Shown here: in pieces, positions 27,858-36,469 of the stretch | Layout of the letters: each line of letters opens with the position of its first letter | How positions within the stretch are numbered: position 1 is the first letter of the stretch | DNA from: Candidatus Scalindua sp. | GTDB taxonomy: Bacteria > Planctomycetota > Brocadiia > Brocadiales > Scalinduaceae | Direction of reading: 5' to 3' | NCBI GenBank assembly: GCA_031316155.1 | Contig: JALDRB010000010.1 | Coordinates: forward strand, 1 to 64,000 | Length of the DNA stretch: 64,000 nucleotides | Program-made: the position numbers and the translations under genes | Notes under the pieces: generated by a model | Databases searched by the model: none | Told to the model about the DNA's origin: nothing | Seen by the model: the letters and a program-made list of their open reading frames with translations, nothing else

Positions 27858-28178
27858 TTAACTTAAGTGGTCAGAGAATGTTACTTTTTAGACTTCAATT
27901 TATCTAAAAGGATTGAATAGATAAACGTGAAAAATGAGAATCAGCAATTGGGGTTCAGGGATCAGGGGGGCAGGAGCATATGCGCTAAGTTGTCTTGGTG
28001 CGTATAAGCACTTTAACAAGAGATTGTTACAAGTAAACTACTACAGACTAAAGAGCGGTAGCTTTGCTGTTTGGTTTTAAGCCGACTAAAGTTCTAATCA
28101 TCAATCTTGGAATCTCCATCTGGAGGTTCTTTACCTTGTTCTTCAATTTACTTTACGTTTACTTCATTTTACGTTACC
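27858..28178 (+). other. Non-coding stretch with IS200/IS605-like end sequence
   Basis: No gene. 27884-27925 repeats 30250-30290 (GTTACTTTTT...AATTTATCTAAAAG..TTGAATA). Around 28040-28095, CAGACTAAAG and AAGCCGACTAAAGTTC may be the end of the decayed IS200/IS605 element whose transposase follows. Confidence 0.4.
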
Positions 28179-28574
28179 CTAACTTGCAATAAAGTAGCCA
28201 CGAGCCCAAATGTGGCACCCCTAAAAATTACGGTTCAGACTCTTATATTCCATCATCAACTTTTGGGACGTTTTTCTGTTGAGCGTTTATACCAATTGGC
28301 TTACCGAAATATGTGATGGAACAGAAACAAATATATGAACATGGTCTCTGGAAACATGACCCCTGATAACTTCTATTTCTTTCGTCTTACACACTTTTCG
28401 GATTAAATCTCGCGCACGTTTAGCAATTTCTCCACGTAAAACTGGCTTGCGGTATTTGGTAATCCAAACATTATGAAAACATAAGATCACAAATAGTATG
28501 GCTAGATTTTCGGGAGCTCTCCTCTCGGTAAGCATACTAAAGTCTTCGTCTAAAGGCGACGGTTTTTCTTTCAT
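28179..28574 (-). pseudogene. IS200/IS605-type transposase (TnpA) remnant
   Basis: Minus-strand frame from 28574 contains 'VWITKYRKPVLRGEIAKRARDLI' and 'IEVIRGHVSRDHVHIFVSVPSH', with the HUH motif present as HVH. The same frame continues past two stops (TAA at 28289-28287, then TAG at a conserved Trp site) into 'CHIWARGYFIAS' and stops at 28179. The N-terminal ~25 residues are not family-like. Two internal stops make it non-functional. Confidence 0.8.
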
Positions 28575-28576
28575 TC

Positions 28577-28788
28577 CCCGAGTGGGACAATAATCCTGAA
28601 ATAGATAAGTTTAATACGATTCTCGAATTAAATATACCTTTTGGAATTACTAGCCACATCTATCAGGAATTACTGCAAGGTTCAGCAACCCAAAAAGATT
28701 TTGATGCGCTTAAATAATACCTTGATATGTTTACTATTTACTCTCCACAAGATCAAATAAAATCTTATGCTACATTTATTTATTGTTA
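28577..28788 (+). pseudogene. VapC-like PIN-domain remnant
   Basis: Frame WDNNPEIDKFN...LNIPFGITSHIYQELLQGSATQKDFDALK-stop-YLDMFTIYSPQDQIKSYATF resembles the middle of a VapC-type PIN toxin (conserved E of YQELLQG visible). It lacks the N-terminal aspartate and C-terminal part and has an in-frame TAA. Broken toxin gene. Confidence 0.6.
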
Positions 28789-28816
28789 AAAATATAGGCA
28801 GAAGGGGGGAATAAAA

Positions 28817-29512
28817 ATGGGAATGAAATCAGAAAATTTAAAAAGTAAAGGAGCAAGTATGTTTGGAATTTTATTCAGAGTAAAAGCAAAACCTGGGAAG
28901 TATCAGGAACTTATCGATTTTTTGAATTGGGACGGTGATGTTTGCAGAGACCTGGAACTAGGGACGCTTAGGTTCGATTTTTATTTTGATCCGAATGAAA
29001 AAGATACGCTATACGTCTATGAAGCGTATCGAGACAAAAACGCATTCGAAGAACACCAAAGGAATGAGCCGTATCAAAAATGGGAGGATATCGTACGTGA
29101 TTTGACAGTAGGCGTTAGAGTGCTGTTCAGATGTGATGCGTTATGGTCACCGCTAGTAATAATGAACGTAATTGAGTACGAGGCAAGATGGATTTCCGGA
29201 TTAAATCGACGAAATGTCTCTGTTGCTGATGAGGTATTTGACCCCGATTGTAAAATTTACATCACAGGGCGTGAAGAACCAATCTGCTTGAAGAAGTTTA
29301 AAGAAATAGTAGAGGAAGATATTAAAGGGTTGCCAGCCAACATGAAATTTGAGATTAAGGACGAAATTATTTCTGGTAACAAGTTTGCATATCGATGGGA
29401 AGCAAAAGGTTCTGATCTAGGGAAATCCATAAGACACGAAGGTCTTATTATTGACCATGTGGCAAATGGTAAAGTAATCGAACGATGGGAAAAGTTGGAA
29501 GAGTTTGATTAG
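28817..29512 (+). CDS. ABM monooxygenase domain fused to a SnoaL/NTF2-like domain
   Basis: 231 residues. Residues ~16-110 form an antibiotic-biosynthesis-monooxygenase-type ferredoxin-like fold ('FGILFRVKAKPGKYQELIDF', 'LYVYEAYRDKNAFEEHQ'). Residues ~118-231 read as a SnoaL/NTF2-like domain ('KIYITGREEPICLKKFKEIVEEDI', 'FAYRWEAKGSDLG', 'GLIIDHVANGKVIERWEKLEEFD'). A GGGGG-rich site precedes ATG 28817. No signal peptide. The fusion suggests a small-molecule oxidase or regulator; substrate unknown. It stands alone with no biosynthetic neighbours. Confidence 0.75.
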   Translation: MGMKSENLKSKGASMFGILFRVKAKPGKYQELIDFLNWDGDVCRDLELGTLRFDFYFDPNEKDTLYVYEAYRDKNAFEEHQRNEPYQKWEDIVRDLTVGVRVLFRCDALWSPLVIMNVIEYEARWISGLNRRNVSVADEVFDPDCKIYITGREEPICLKKFKEIVEEDIKGLPANMKFEIKDEIISGNKFAYRWEAKGSDLGKSIRHEGLIIDHVANGKVIERWEKLEEFD

Positions 29513-29646
29513 TTGGAAAATAGGGATAGATAAAGGGACAGCGCCTCGTTTAGATGAAATATTTGAATATAATAGAGTGGGATAGTATTAACAAGAACTC
29601 ATTGAAAATGGGTTTCTATCCTGGATATTGGACAAATTAAGAAGAA

Positions 29647-29886
29647 TTAGTTGATTAGTTTGAGGCGTTTGAGGTCAGCTTCATTCCATTTGGTTCCATT
29701 GATAAAACTTTTAAGAATACCAGGCGGTAGCGTATCTTTTGCATGGTGGTAATGTATAACAACACGGCGCCCGTCAAAGTGGCGATAGACTCGTTCACTG
29801 CCTTTACGTCTTTTATATTGGAAGCCATCACTCTCAAGAGCTCTGATGAGCTCTCTAACAGGTGTGTTCTTGAGTATATGGATCAT
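29647..29886 (-). CDS. hicA: HicA-family toxin
   Basis: 79 residues with the YcfA/HicA pattern: 'VRELIRALESDGFQYKRRKGS' then 'VYRHFDGRRVVIHYHH' including the catalytic His region. HicA acts as an mRNA interferase. Translation start overlaps the upstream hicB stop by four bases. The order antitoxin then toxin is the reverse of E. coli hicAB, but common. Confidence 0.88.
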   Translation of the reverse strand: MIHILKNTPVRELIRALESDGFQYKRRKGSERVYRHFDGRRVVIHYHHAKDTLPPGILKSFINGTKWNEADLKRLKLIN

Positions 29887-30122
29887 AGTGAGACTGCTAT
29901 AGCGGGGGATTCTATAATCTCTAATTCATCTGAAGGTAATGGGAGAGCCTCTCCGGCATCTTTCATATCTTCTATATATATCTCGGCAGCGTCTTTTATA
30001 TTATCCAAAGCTTCTTGTGGAGAATATCCCCAACTTGAACAACCGGGAAGTGCAGGAATTGATGCGCTCCATCGGCCATCTTCCTCTTTGTTTAAGGTGA
30101 CTTTCAGAATAAATGTCTTCAT
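29883..30122 (-). CDS. hicB: HicB-family antitoxin
   Basis: 79 residues. 'DGRWSASIPALPGCSSWGYSPQEALDNIKDAAEIYIEDM' is the typical partly degraded RNase-H-like HicB core (PALPGC..G.T..EA). A clear AGGAGG precedes ATG 30122. No C-terminal HTH/RHH domain, so it is the short HicB form. Partner of hicA just downstream. Confidence 0.88.
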   Translation of the reverse strand: MKTFILKVTLNKEEDGRWSASIPALPGCSSWGYSPQEALDNIKDAAEIYIEDMKDAGEALPLPSDELEIIESPAIAVSL

Positions 30123-30310
30123 GTTTTGTATCCTCCTATCCTTTTATAATTACAGCATGCTAAACTATTCTATATGAAATGTCAATATATGAAGAGAAAA
30201 GAATAAACTGCTCAAGTTTGCTGATGACATAACTGGATTGGTAAAAGAAAGTTACTTTTTTAACGTCAATTTATCTAAAAGAATTGAATATTTATAATAG
30301 TAGAAGAATG

Positions 30311-30380
30311 ATGATTATTATTTGGACAAAAAAGTACATACTATGTCCTGTAGCTCATTGGAGGAGTAGGTGTATTTGAG
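30311..30380 (+). repeat. Dispersed 'WTKKYMLRPVAH' repeat, copy 3
   Basis: Closest to 21705-21783; translated core IIIWTKKYILCPVAH. Followed by GTGAAAGG-type sequence leading to the intact S23 gene. Confidence 0.55.
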
Positions 30381-30430
30381 GTGAAAGGTTAAAGGTGAAA
30401 GGGGAAACGTGAAAAGGGAAAGCCAGAGGA
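30381..30430 (+). repeat. GTGAAAGG purine-rich repeat, left flank of S23 gene
   Basis: Repeated GTGAAAGG / GTGAAAAGGG units; the complementary type occurs on the right flank (30930-31000: CCTTTTCACG, CCTTTCACGTT). Together they bracket the S23 gene as a degenerate inverted repeat. Confidence 0.5.
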
Positions 30431-30473
30431 GTGAGAGTTGAAAAGGGTGGATTGAGTATAGAAGGAGCAGGTT

Positions 30474-30839
30474 TTGTTGAATTTGAGCCATAAGAGTCTT
30501 GAGGTTTGGAAAAAGAGTGTAACTTTCGTAACGATGATTTACGATTTAACAGAAGAATTTCCAAAATCAGAAATTTATGGAATTACGAGTCAATTACGAA
30601 GGGCGTCAGTCTCTGTACCTTCTAATATTGCTGAAGGTGCTTCACGTAATACTGCAAAAGACAGAAAGCGCTTTTTTGAAATTGCTCGGTCTTCTCTCGT
30701 TGAAATTGATACCCAACTTGAAATTTCAAAGATGTTAAACTATTTCAATCCTGAAACAAATTTAACTATTTCACAAATCGAAAAAATGATGAACAGTCTT
30801 TTTGCTATGCTTACTAGACTGAAGGAGAAAACAGAATAG
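30474..30839 (+). CDS. S23-type four-helix bundle protein
   Basis: 121 residues. 'LEVWKKSVTFVTMIYDLTEEFPKSEIYGITSQLRRASVSVPSNIAEG' and 'EIDTQLEISKML' are diagnostic of the S23 family of four-helix-bundle proteins (first seen as an intervening sequence in 23S rRNA genes). Start is TTG 30474 with GAAGGAG 7-13 bases before it; paralogous stubs at 21833 and 25975 use ATG. Function unknown. Flanked by inverted GTGAAAGG repeats, which suggests past mobility. Confidence 0.85.
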   Translation: MLNLSHKSLEVWKKSVTFVTMIYDLTEEFPKSEIYGITSQLRRASVSVPSNIAEGASRNTAKDRKRFFEIARSSLVEIDTQLEISKMLNYFNPETNLTISQIEKMMNSLFAMLTRLKEKTE

Positions 30840-30841
30840 AA

Positions 30842-31000
30842 TATGAAACGTAAGAGGTGAAAAGTGAAACATAATAGGTGAAAAGTGAAACATAATAGGT
30901 GTAAAGCAATGCTTTGTCATCTAACTTTTGTCGTTCCACCTTTGCCTTTTCACGTCTAGCCTTTCGTGTCTCACCCTTCACCTCTGACCTTTCACGTTAA
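30842..31000 (+). repeat. Direct and inverted GTGAAA repeats, right flank of S23 gene
   Basis: 30858-30900 has two copies of GGTGAAAAGTGAAACATAATA; from 30930 the sequence becomes pyrimidine-rich (CACCTTTGCCTTTTCACGTC, CCTTTCACGTT), the inverse of the left flank. No coding sense. Confidence 0.5.
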
Positions 31001-31002
31001 CA

Positions 31003-31304
31003 ATGAAAACAGTTATCTATCTTTCCTTTGTTACCGCCTCAATCTCTTTTACTTTAACAGAAACAAAGATTTTTAAACCAATGAGAGAGTGGGCGAAAAG
31101 CAAGAATGCACTTGTGGAAGAATTAGTATCCTGCGGCTACTGTTTTGGCCATTGGGTAGCATTTTCATTCGTAGCGATCTACCAACCAAAGCTTTTTGAA
31201 ATATGGTGGGTGCTGGATTATTTTTAACGGCACTGGTTATCGCCTGACTTGCAGCCTTTCAGTGGGTTTAGATGTGCTGGTTCATGAGTCATGCAGAAAA
31301 GTAA
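31003..31304 (+). pseudogene. DUF1360-like membrane protein, copy 1 (broken)
   Basis: Starts MKTVIYLSFVTASIS (31003), then KIFKPMREWAKSK and the conserved 'SCGYCFGHWVAF'. Compared with copy 2, the TTTTT at 31221-31225 is one T short, giving a premature stop; the following frame shows two more stops where copy 2 has Trp or an equivalent (TGA and TAG). Predicted to be a small inner-membrane protein in intact relatives (DUF1360). Confidence 0.65.
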
Positions 31305-31393
31305 ATAGCATGCCTGATTATGCGGGAGATATAAATTCCAATATTCAAGGTTTAATTCATAGTTAGAAACATAGACAGAAGGGAGGGAGAAAT

Positions 31394-31519
31394 ATGGGAA
31401 ACAGTAAAAGATATGATCACTGCCAAAGTTTCTTAGATGCTTGTGCGAGGTTGGATTTGAAAACATATGCTTGTCACACACTCTTAGAGTTGGCGATTCT
31501 CTATGGCTACCATGAATAA
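31394..31519 (+). CDS. 41-residue hypothetical protein
   Basis: ATG 31394 with GGGAGGGAGA upstream. Sequence MGNSKRYDHCQSFLDACARL...ends ILYGYHE. Short, Cys-containing, no signal peptide. Possibly a real small gene or a fragment of a larger one; nothing recognised. Confidence 0.35.
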   Translation: MGNSKRYDHCQSFLDACARLDLKTYACHTLLELAILYGYHE

Positions 31520-31662
31520 AGAGCATCGGGATAATTCGGGATCATGTGCCTTTTGAGTCAATTAGAACTTGATGGTTTAGCCTCTAAAAACATCTTTTTA
31601 GTAAATAATTTCATACTCCCACCATTTTTTTATTAAGGGGGATTTTAAAAAACAACAATTTA

Positions 31663-32886
31663 ATGGCTCAAAGCTTGAGGTCAGAAATTACTATGGCTAA
31701 TAATTCAAAAGATCACCCACAAGTTAAAATGCACAAAGGATGGCTCATCGTCTATAATATGTGTCTGGCGATTTTCTTGTCTGCAGGATTGGTGGCTATA
31801 ATCGCTTACGCATCATCAATGCCGTCTGAAAACTATCTTAAAGTTCAACAGGATGAAAAAATCAATCAAGCAACACCAGCTTATAGTGAATCGAAAGATT
31901 CTCAGGATGGAAGTGATAATCGAAACAATCCGCCTGTGTCAGCAAGAGATCTTCATGCTAAACTTCATGATTTTGTGAGAAAATATCAGGGAAATCCTTC
32001 TGATGCTAAAAAAGAGTTTAAAGAGGAGCTTCTTGAATTTCTGAAAGGCATTCAATACAAACCATCTCTGGATGAAACGGGTTTTAAAGATAAATTTGAT
32101 GCTTTTCTGAAAGACAATTCATACGAACATTCTCAGTCTGTTTCAGAATTAGAATTTGTAAATAAACTTCGTGATTTCTTGCTTGTCAATCAAGCAACGT
32201 TGGTCAGGAAGGAATTGCAAGATTCATCGAATGAGAGGACATATAGATTTGTATTCATCTACACCTTAGCTGCGATGTTTGTGGGTGGAGCAATCGGAGG
32301 AATTTTATGTAATCTATGTGGCTCTAACCTTATCGCATTTCTGAACAATAATCAAAACAATCCTTCTCCGTCAGAAATAGATTTTAATGATAAATTGCTT
32401 TGTTTTATAGAGGAATTTCAAAAAAATACTTTTGAAACTCAAAAAGAGTTTAAAGAGGAACTTCTTGAATTTCTGAAATGTAATCAATACATTCCTACTC
32501 AGAGAGAAGAAGGGTTTAAGAATAAACTTCATGAGTTTCTTGAAAAATATTCCTACAAATCTTCTCAGTCAGTACAAGATCTTAAAGCTTTTAAAAATAA
32601 ACTTCTTGAATTTTTAATAGGCAATCGTTCACCTAAATCAGCAATAGCGCTTTATTTACGTCCTTTTACTGGCGCTGTTACAGGTTTACTTGCCTTTTTC
32701 GTTGGTAATTTACTTGAAACCTCGCTTTCAATTGATGCCACCCAGAAAGGCTGGGAAACCTTACCAGGCCGATTACCTTATGTCGCCGTAGCCATTCTTG
32801 CTGGTTACGCCTCACCTGAATTTATGACACGATTAAAAAAACTTGCGCAGACCATGTTTTCCGAGACTGACAAGAATAAAGGATAA
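31663..32886 (+). CDS. Repeat-containing membrane protein, function unknown
   Basis: 407 residues. TM1 at ~27-50, TM2 at ~200-220 (MFVGGAIGGILCNLC), and two hydrophobic stretches near the C-terminus (~330-385). Two copies of a helical unit, 'FKEELLEFLK...' at ~118 and ~260, each followed by 'FK(D/N)K(F/L)...FLK/FLE' helices. The loops between are soluble and charged. A second ATG (31693, MANNSKDHPQ) is possible. A truncated copy lies at 22088-22351. It is not a family I recognise; the layout suggests helical stalks anchored in the membrane. Confidence 0.7.
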   Translation: MAQSLRSEITMANNSKDHPQVKMHKGWLIVYNMCLAIFLSAGLVAIIAYASSMPSENYLKVQQDEKINQATPAYSESKDSQDGSDNRNNPPVSARDLHAKLHDFVRKYQGNPSDAKKEFKEELLEFLKGIQYKPSLDETGFKDKFDAFLKDNSYEHSQSVSELEFVNKLRDFLLVNQATLVRKELQDSSNERTYRFVFIYTLAAMFVGGAIGGILCNLCGSNLIAFLNNNQNNPSPSEIDFNDKLLCFIEEFQKNTFETQKEFKEELLEFLKCNQYIPTQREEGFKNKLHEFLEKYSYKSSQSVQDLKAFKNKLLEFLIGNRSPKSAIALYLRPFTGAVTGLLAFFVGNLLETSLSIDATQKGWETLPGRLPYVAVAILAGYASPEFMTRLKKLAQTMFSETDKNKG

Positions 32887-33064
32887 AAATAAACAGTAAC
32901 AGTTCAGCCCATCATTCTAAATATGAATAAAAGGGGGAGGATCTTTCAAAACGACAATTTTTCTTCAATTATTTTAATGAGGTTAGAAAGATTTTTTTTC
33001 TTTGTACAAGCTTAAAACGGGATTAAAAATATTTCAGACATGAGTCAATAATAAGGTAGATTAA

Positions 33065-33675
33065 ATGACGATCGAAGAGCTAATAAAAAAACTCAGGAAA
33101 AACTTGAACTTGTCCAAATGGAACTAAACAAAACCCCTGAAGGCTTTTTAGCTGGATGGTATAGTAAAATACCTTCTTTTAATTTTCCTGGTGGGCCGGT
33201 TCGGCGCAAGCTTATTGAAAAAATACATGAACGGTTAAGTGAAATATGTCGTGAATTGAAATCTCATGCAGATACCAATACCACTCTTCCTCATTGTCTT
33301 CTGGATGAATTGAGTGAAAAACTCAATTTAATCAGAAAGGATTTTGGTGAAGATGAGGCGTGGCACGTAGTAGATACATTAAAGGCGTTTCTTCCTGCTA
33401 TTGCATCTGATGACTATGTTTTTAATCAATTATGTATGGAGAAGAGGAGCGATAAGTCAATGAAACTCCATTGGAATGACCTGTTTGAAGTAAATGATAA
33501 AGATGATGATTTAGGCGACCTTATCAAAAATTACAAAAAGGAGAATCAGCCATTCGAAAATCCATCATCAAGACAAAGTGCACAGCTCCGCCTACAAATC
33601 TTATATAAAGAACGTAACGATGTGGGACGTCATGATAGGGCGAAAGAAGGAACGCGGGGGCGGTATTTTATTTAA
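33065..33675 (+). CDS. Hypothetical protein, probably frameshifted at its start
   Basis: The main ORF runs from ATG 33118, but the upstream start at 33065 (MTIEELIKK) joins it if one A is added to the seven-A run near 33084-33090 (EELIKKTQEKLELVQMELNK). The restored protein is ~203 residues: helical, with 'GWYSKIPSFNFPGGPVRR', 'LLDELSEKLNLIRKDFGED'. The end (GTRGRYFI-stop) is replaced by the DUF1360 copy 2, which continues in the same frame after the stop. Family not recognised. Confidence 0.55.
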
Positions 33676-33924
33676 ACAGAAACAAAGATTTTTAAACCAC
33701 TTCGAGAATGGACAAAAAGTAAGAATTCTTTCTTGGGTGAGCTAATATCCTGCAGTTACTGTTTTGGACACTGGGTTTCATTTGTATTGATTGTAATCTA
33801 TCAGCCAAAACTCTTCAAAGTATGGTGGCTACTGGATTATTTTTTAACAGCATTGACCATCGCCTGGCTTGCTGCCTTTCAATGGGCATTGATGTGCTTG
33901 TTGATGGAGAAAACAGGAAAATGA
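33676..33924 (+). CDS. DUF1360-like membrane protein, copy 2 (5' truncated)
   Basis: Coding frame from 33676 (TETKIFKPLREWTKSK) to 33924, first ATG at 33733. Hydrophobic segments and 'SCSYCFGHWVSF' match copy 1. The N-terminus of copy 1 (MKTVIYLSFVTAS) is missing, cut where it meets the preceding gene at a TTTAAACAGAAACAAAG junction. 83 residues; probably not functional unless ATG 33733 is used. Confidence 0.55.
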   Translation, partial: TETKIFKPLREWTKSKNSFLGELISCSYCFGHWVSFVLIVIYQPKLFKVWWLLDYFLTALTIAWLAAFQWALMCLLMEKTGK

Positions 33925-34037
33925 ATCTTAATTATGCGACGGGATATACAGTATAAAAAAAACTTGTAAAAGTGTTTATGGTATTTGGATAGTTGATAAA
34001 ATAAAGAAGGTTACTGCTTTTTTTTAATCATTTCCCT

Positions 34038-34350
34038 CTTTTATTTCTCTTGAATCGCCATGCTTCTAGTTCGGCTTTTAGCGGTGCCCAATGTTTCTGA
34101 TCAACGTCTCTTTCCCTATACTCTTCCTCTGGCATCGAAAATGGCATGCATGCCCTCTCAATAGTACGTCTTCAGAAAGTTCAGGAAAATAGATGTTATG
34201 TGCTTCGAGTTCATACAGCGCTGTTTTAATGTTTTCAAGATTCTTTGAAGAAACCATAACCGCCAGGTCGATAACACGGCTAAATTCCGCTGCTCCATAA
34301 AGTATACATGCCTGTCCTCCAATCAGCAATGCCTTAACCCTATGCTTCAA
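34038..34350 (-). pseudogene. Nucleotidyltransferase-fold gene, degraded
   Basis: Frame from 34350 has 'VKALLIGGQACILYGAAEFSRVIDLAV', the GG...D-x-D region of small minimal nucleotidyltransferases, with the first catalytic Asp replaced (SRVID instead of SRDID). After ~residue 75 the coding continues in another frame (MPEEEYRERDVDQKHWAPLK) to about 34038. Two defects make it likely dead. Confidence 0.6.
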
Positions 34351-34369
34351 AAATGTGAAAAGGGCTTTG

Positions 34370-34530
34370 GAGTATCAAGCTCTGGATCATAATTTCATCC
34401 AAGTAGTACAAAGATTTCCCATAGTTTCTGTGATTCCATAAAACGTTCTACAGGTGACATTTTGTACCAGTCTATAACTTCTTCTTCGGATATTGGCAAT
34501 TCTAAATTTTTTCATTCTTCATTTTGGAAG
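34370..34530 (-). pseudogene. Partner of the nucleotidyltransferase, degraded
   Basis: Minus-strand frame LELPISEEEVIDWYKMSPVERFMESQKLWEIFVLLG-stop-NYDPELDTP resembles the small protein that often precedes such nucleotidyltransferases. An in-frame TGA replaces a glycine codon. A two-gene module, both members broken. Confidence 0.5.
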
Positions 34531-34702
34531 GATTAAATGTGTTACTTGAAAAATACCCTTATAATTTGACTTATTGTACATTATCAGAATAAAAAAGCAA
34601 GGCGGAGCTGTAATTTGTGGTAACACAACTGTACTGCCGGTGAGGCGGAGTGAAGTAAGGTTTTGATGTTAAAGAAGAAGGCTTATATAAGGTTTTACAG
34701 TA

Positions 34703-34905
34703 ATGGCATGCCGATGTGCAAACAGACACTATATCCCAAACTATATTTGGGATATTATTCACAGATGCAATAAGTAAGAATTTCTTTTGTGATCTCTGGC
34801 AGAACACAAGTGTTGGATATATTGAAGCAAAAAAGAGATTTGGTTAACGTATATTAAACTACGCTGTAACATCCAATATTTATCTAATGAAGTTAAACAG
34901 TAAAC
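34703..34905 (+). pseudogene. RAYT transposase remnant 2
   Basis: ANRHYIPNYIWDIIHRCNK-stop-EFLL matches the N-terminus of the other RAYT at 22432 with stops and shifts. Ends just before the second MITE copy. Confidence 0.65.
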
Positions 34906-34926
34906 AAATAGATTGAAGATTTAATT

Positions 34927-35066
34927 TATACTCATCTCTTAATGGTTTTCGGATAAAATCCGAGAATAAACGAGCGAGTAAAGTACTCGGCGCTTTTTGT
35001 CCGGGGATAGCTACAACCAAGACTTAGTTTCCAGTAAAACCCGAAAAACAAATTGGTTTTAGTATA
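34927..35066 (+). mobile_element. MITE copy 2
   Basis: TATACTCATC ... GGTTTTAGTATA, 140 bp; TIRs and the CGGATAAAATCCG palindrome as in copy 1. Confidence 0.8.
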
Positions 35067-35256
35067 TATTAAATTGCTGCACCAGAGAGTCCTACTGAAT
35101 AGACAATGTTGGAGTGGGCAGTGAAAAGTTTTTATAGAGGATACTAGAATTAAGTTGAGATTCAAAACAGAGAGGGACAAGGTAGTTAAGAACAATGATA
35201 CATTTGTGCTTTAAGAGTCAATGAAGCCTAGCAACGTGAAGAAAGGATACACTAGT

Positions 35257-35535
35257 TTATGATAAATATTTCTTTAACTGTTTGTAATAGTTTTCATGTG
35301 TATCAATAAGATATAAATACAATAAGTCACCTTTGACTTCATATGAAATGAGATATAGTTGTGTTTGATATTTAAATTTGTGAACTCGTATTGATTTTAA
35401 ATCTCCTTTTTTCAATTCGCCAATGTTTGGGTTATGGAGGATATTTTTTATCTCATTGTCAATTTGCAATTGTAATTTTTTTAGTGACTTTTTCTTGAAT
35501 TTCAGGAAACGATTTGATGCAATGATTTTTTTCAT
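35257..35535 (-). CDS. RelE/ParE-family toxin 2
   Basis: 92 residues. 'FLKFKKKSLKKLQLQIDNEIKNILHNP' then 'GDLKSIRVHKFKYQTQLYLISYEV' and 'LLYLYLIDTHENYYKQLKKYL' match the RelE/ParE fold (positive N-terminal helices, beta core, C-terminal 'ENYY' motif). Start overlaps antitoxin stop by four bases. Confidence 0.8.
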   Translation of the reverse strand: MKKIIASNRFLKFKKKSLKKLQLQIDNEIKNILHNPNIGELKKGDLKSIRVHKFKYQTQLYLISYEVKGDLLYLYLIDTHENYYKQLKKYLS

Positions 35536-35762
35536 TTAATTATGCCAAACATATACTCAGCTCCAATTCCTGCTTCTATTTCTGCTTTGGCTTCAAGAGT
35601 TTCTTGTATGAATTTTAGTGGCAAATCAGGATTGTCTTCGCATATCATTGCGTCGCATATATACTTTTTTATTTGCTCTGAAACAGATCGGTGTTTTAGC
35701 TTTGCCTTCAGCCTGATTTTATTTTCTATGTCTTCTGGTAAACGAACGGTTATTACTTTCAA
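35532..35762 (-). CDS. Ribbon-helix-helix antitoxin 2
   Basis: 76 residues. N-terminal 'MKVITVRLPEDIENKIRLKAKLKHRSVSEQIKKYI' is a typical ribbon-helix-helix DNA-binding domain; the rest would cover the toxin. Partner of 35257-35535. Probably autoregulates its own operon. Confidence 0.82.
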   Translation of the reverse strand: MKVITVRLPEDIENKIRLKAKLKHRSVSEQIKKYICDAMICEDNPDLPLKFIQETLEAKAEIEAGIGAEYMFGIIK

Positions 35763-36118
35763 TATATTCTCCCTTCATTGATTTATGTATACAAAACGAA
35801 TACATTGTATTGTATTATAATACTTCTGTCAAACTGAAAAATTTTACGGTGGTAGAATAAAGTGTTCCTGATATTTTTATAAATACATAACAAGTCGCAC
35901 CAGACAATGCACATGAAGAAAAATATGAGGTGTTGTTTTAGAAAATGAAAAGGGTAATTACTCGTATTTGAGCATTGGCGGCCAAATATAGTATTGAAAT
36001 AGTTTTAGCTTTGTTAAGGAAACCAAGAATAGAGTATGATGAACAGGAAGCTTCTTTCAAGTTTTATTTTCAGTACCGAAACTACTTATGGTGAATGGGA
36101 AAGGACGTCCGTATTAAT
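35763..36118 (+). other. No recognised gene
   Basis: AT-rich with scattered short frames; nothing recognisable on either strand. Confidence 0.4.
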
Positions 36119-36330
36119 TAATGATTTTTAAACCGATACGAGAATGGACAAAAAAAGAATGCAATTATTGGAGAGTTGATATCTTGTGGTTTACTGCTTT
36201 TGTCATTGGGTAGCATTTGTACGGGTACTAATTTGTTAGCCAATGCTCTTCGGTGTATGGTGGCTGCATGGTTATTTTTCACGGCATTGACCATTGCCTG
36301 GTTGACCGCTTTTTAATGGGTGTTGATGTG
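36119..36330 (+). pseudogene. DUF1360-like remnant, copy 3
   Basis: ATTTTTAAACCGATACGAGAATGGACA then fragments equal to 'GELISC', 'CHWV' and 'LTALTIAWL' in shifting frames. Heavily degraded copy of the 33676 gene. Confidence 0.55.
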
Positions 36331-36469
36331 CAGACTAATGAATACGTCAGGGAAGTAACAGTTTCCAATCTTATGCCGTAATATAAATGTTTTTTAAAAG
36401 CATATAATCACAGATATTTCTGGAAAAATGTGCACAATATCTGTATTAATAGAGTGAATATCAACGTTG

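Noticed and set aside
28179..31304. Stop codon recoding at Trp positions (TGA/TAG) in TnpA and DUF1360
   Set aside because: Stops occur only in degraded copies with other lesions; G to A mutations explain them.
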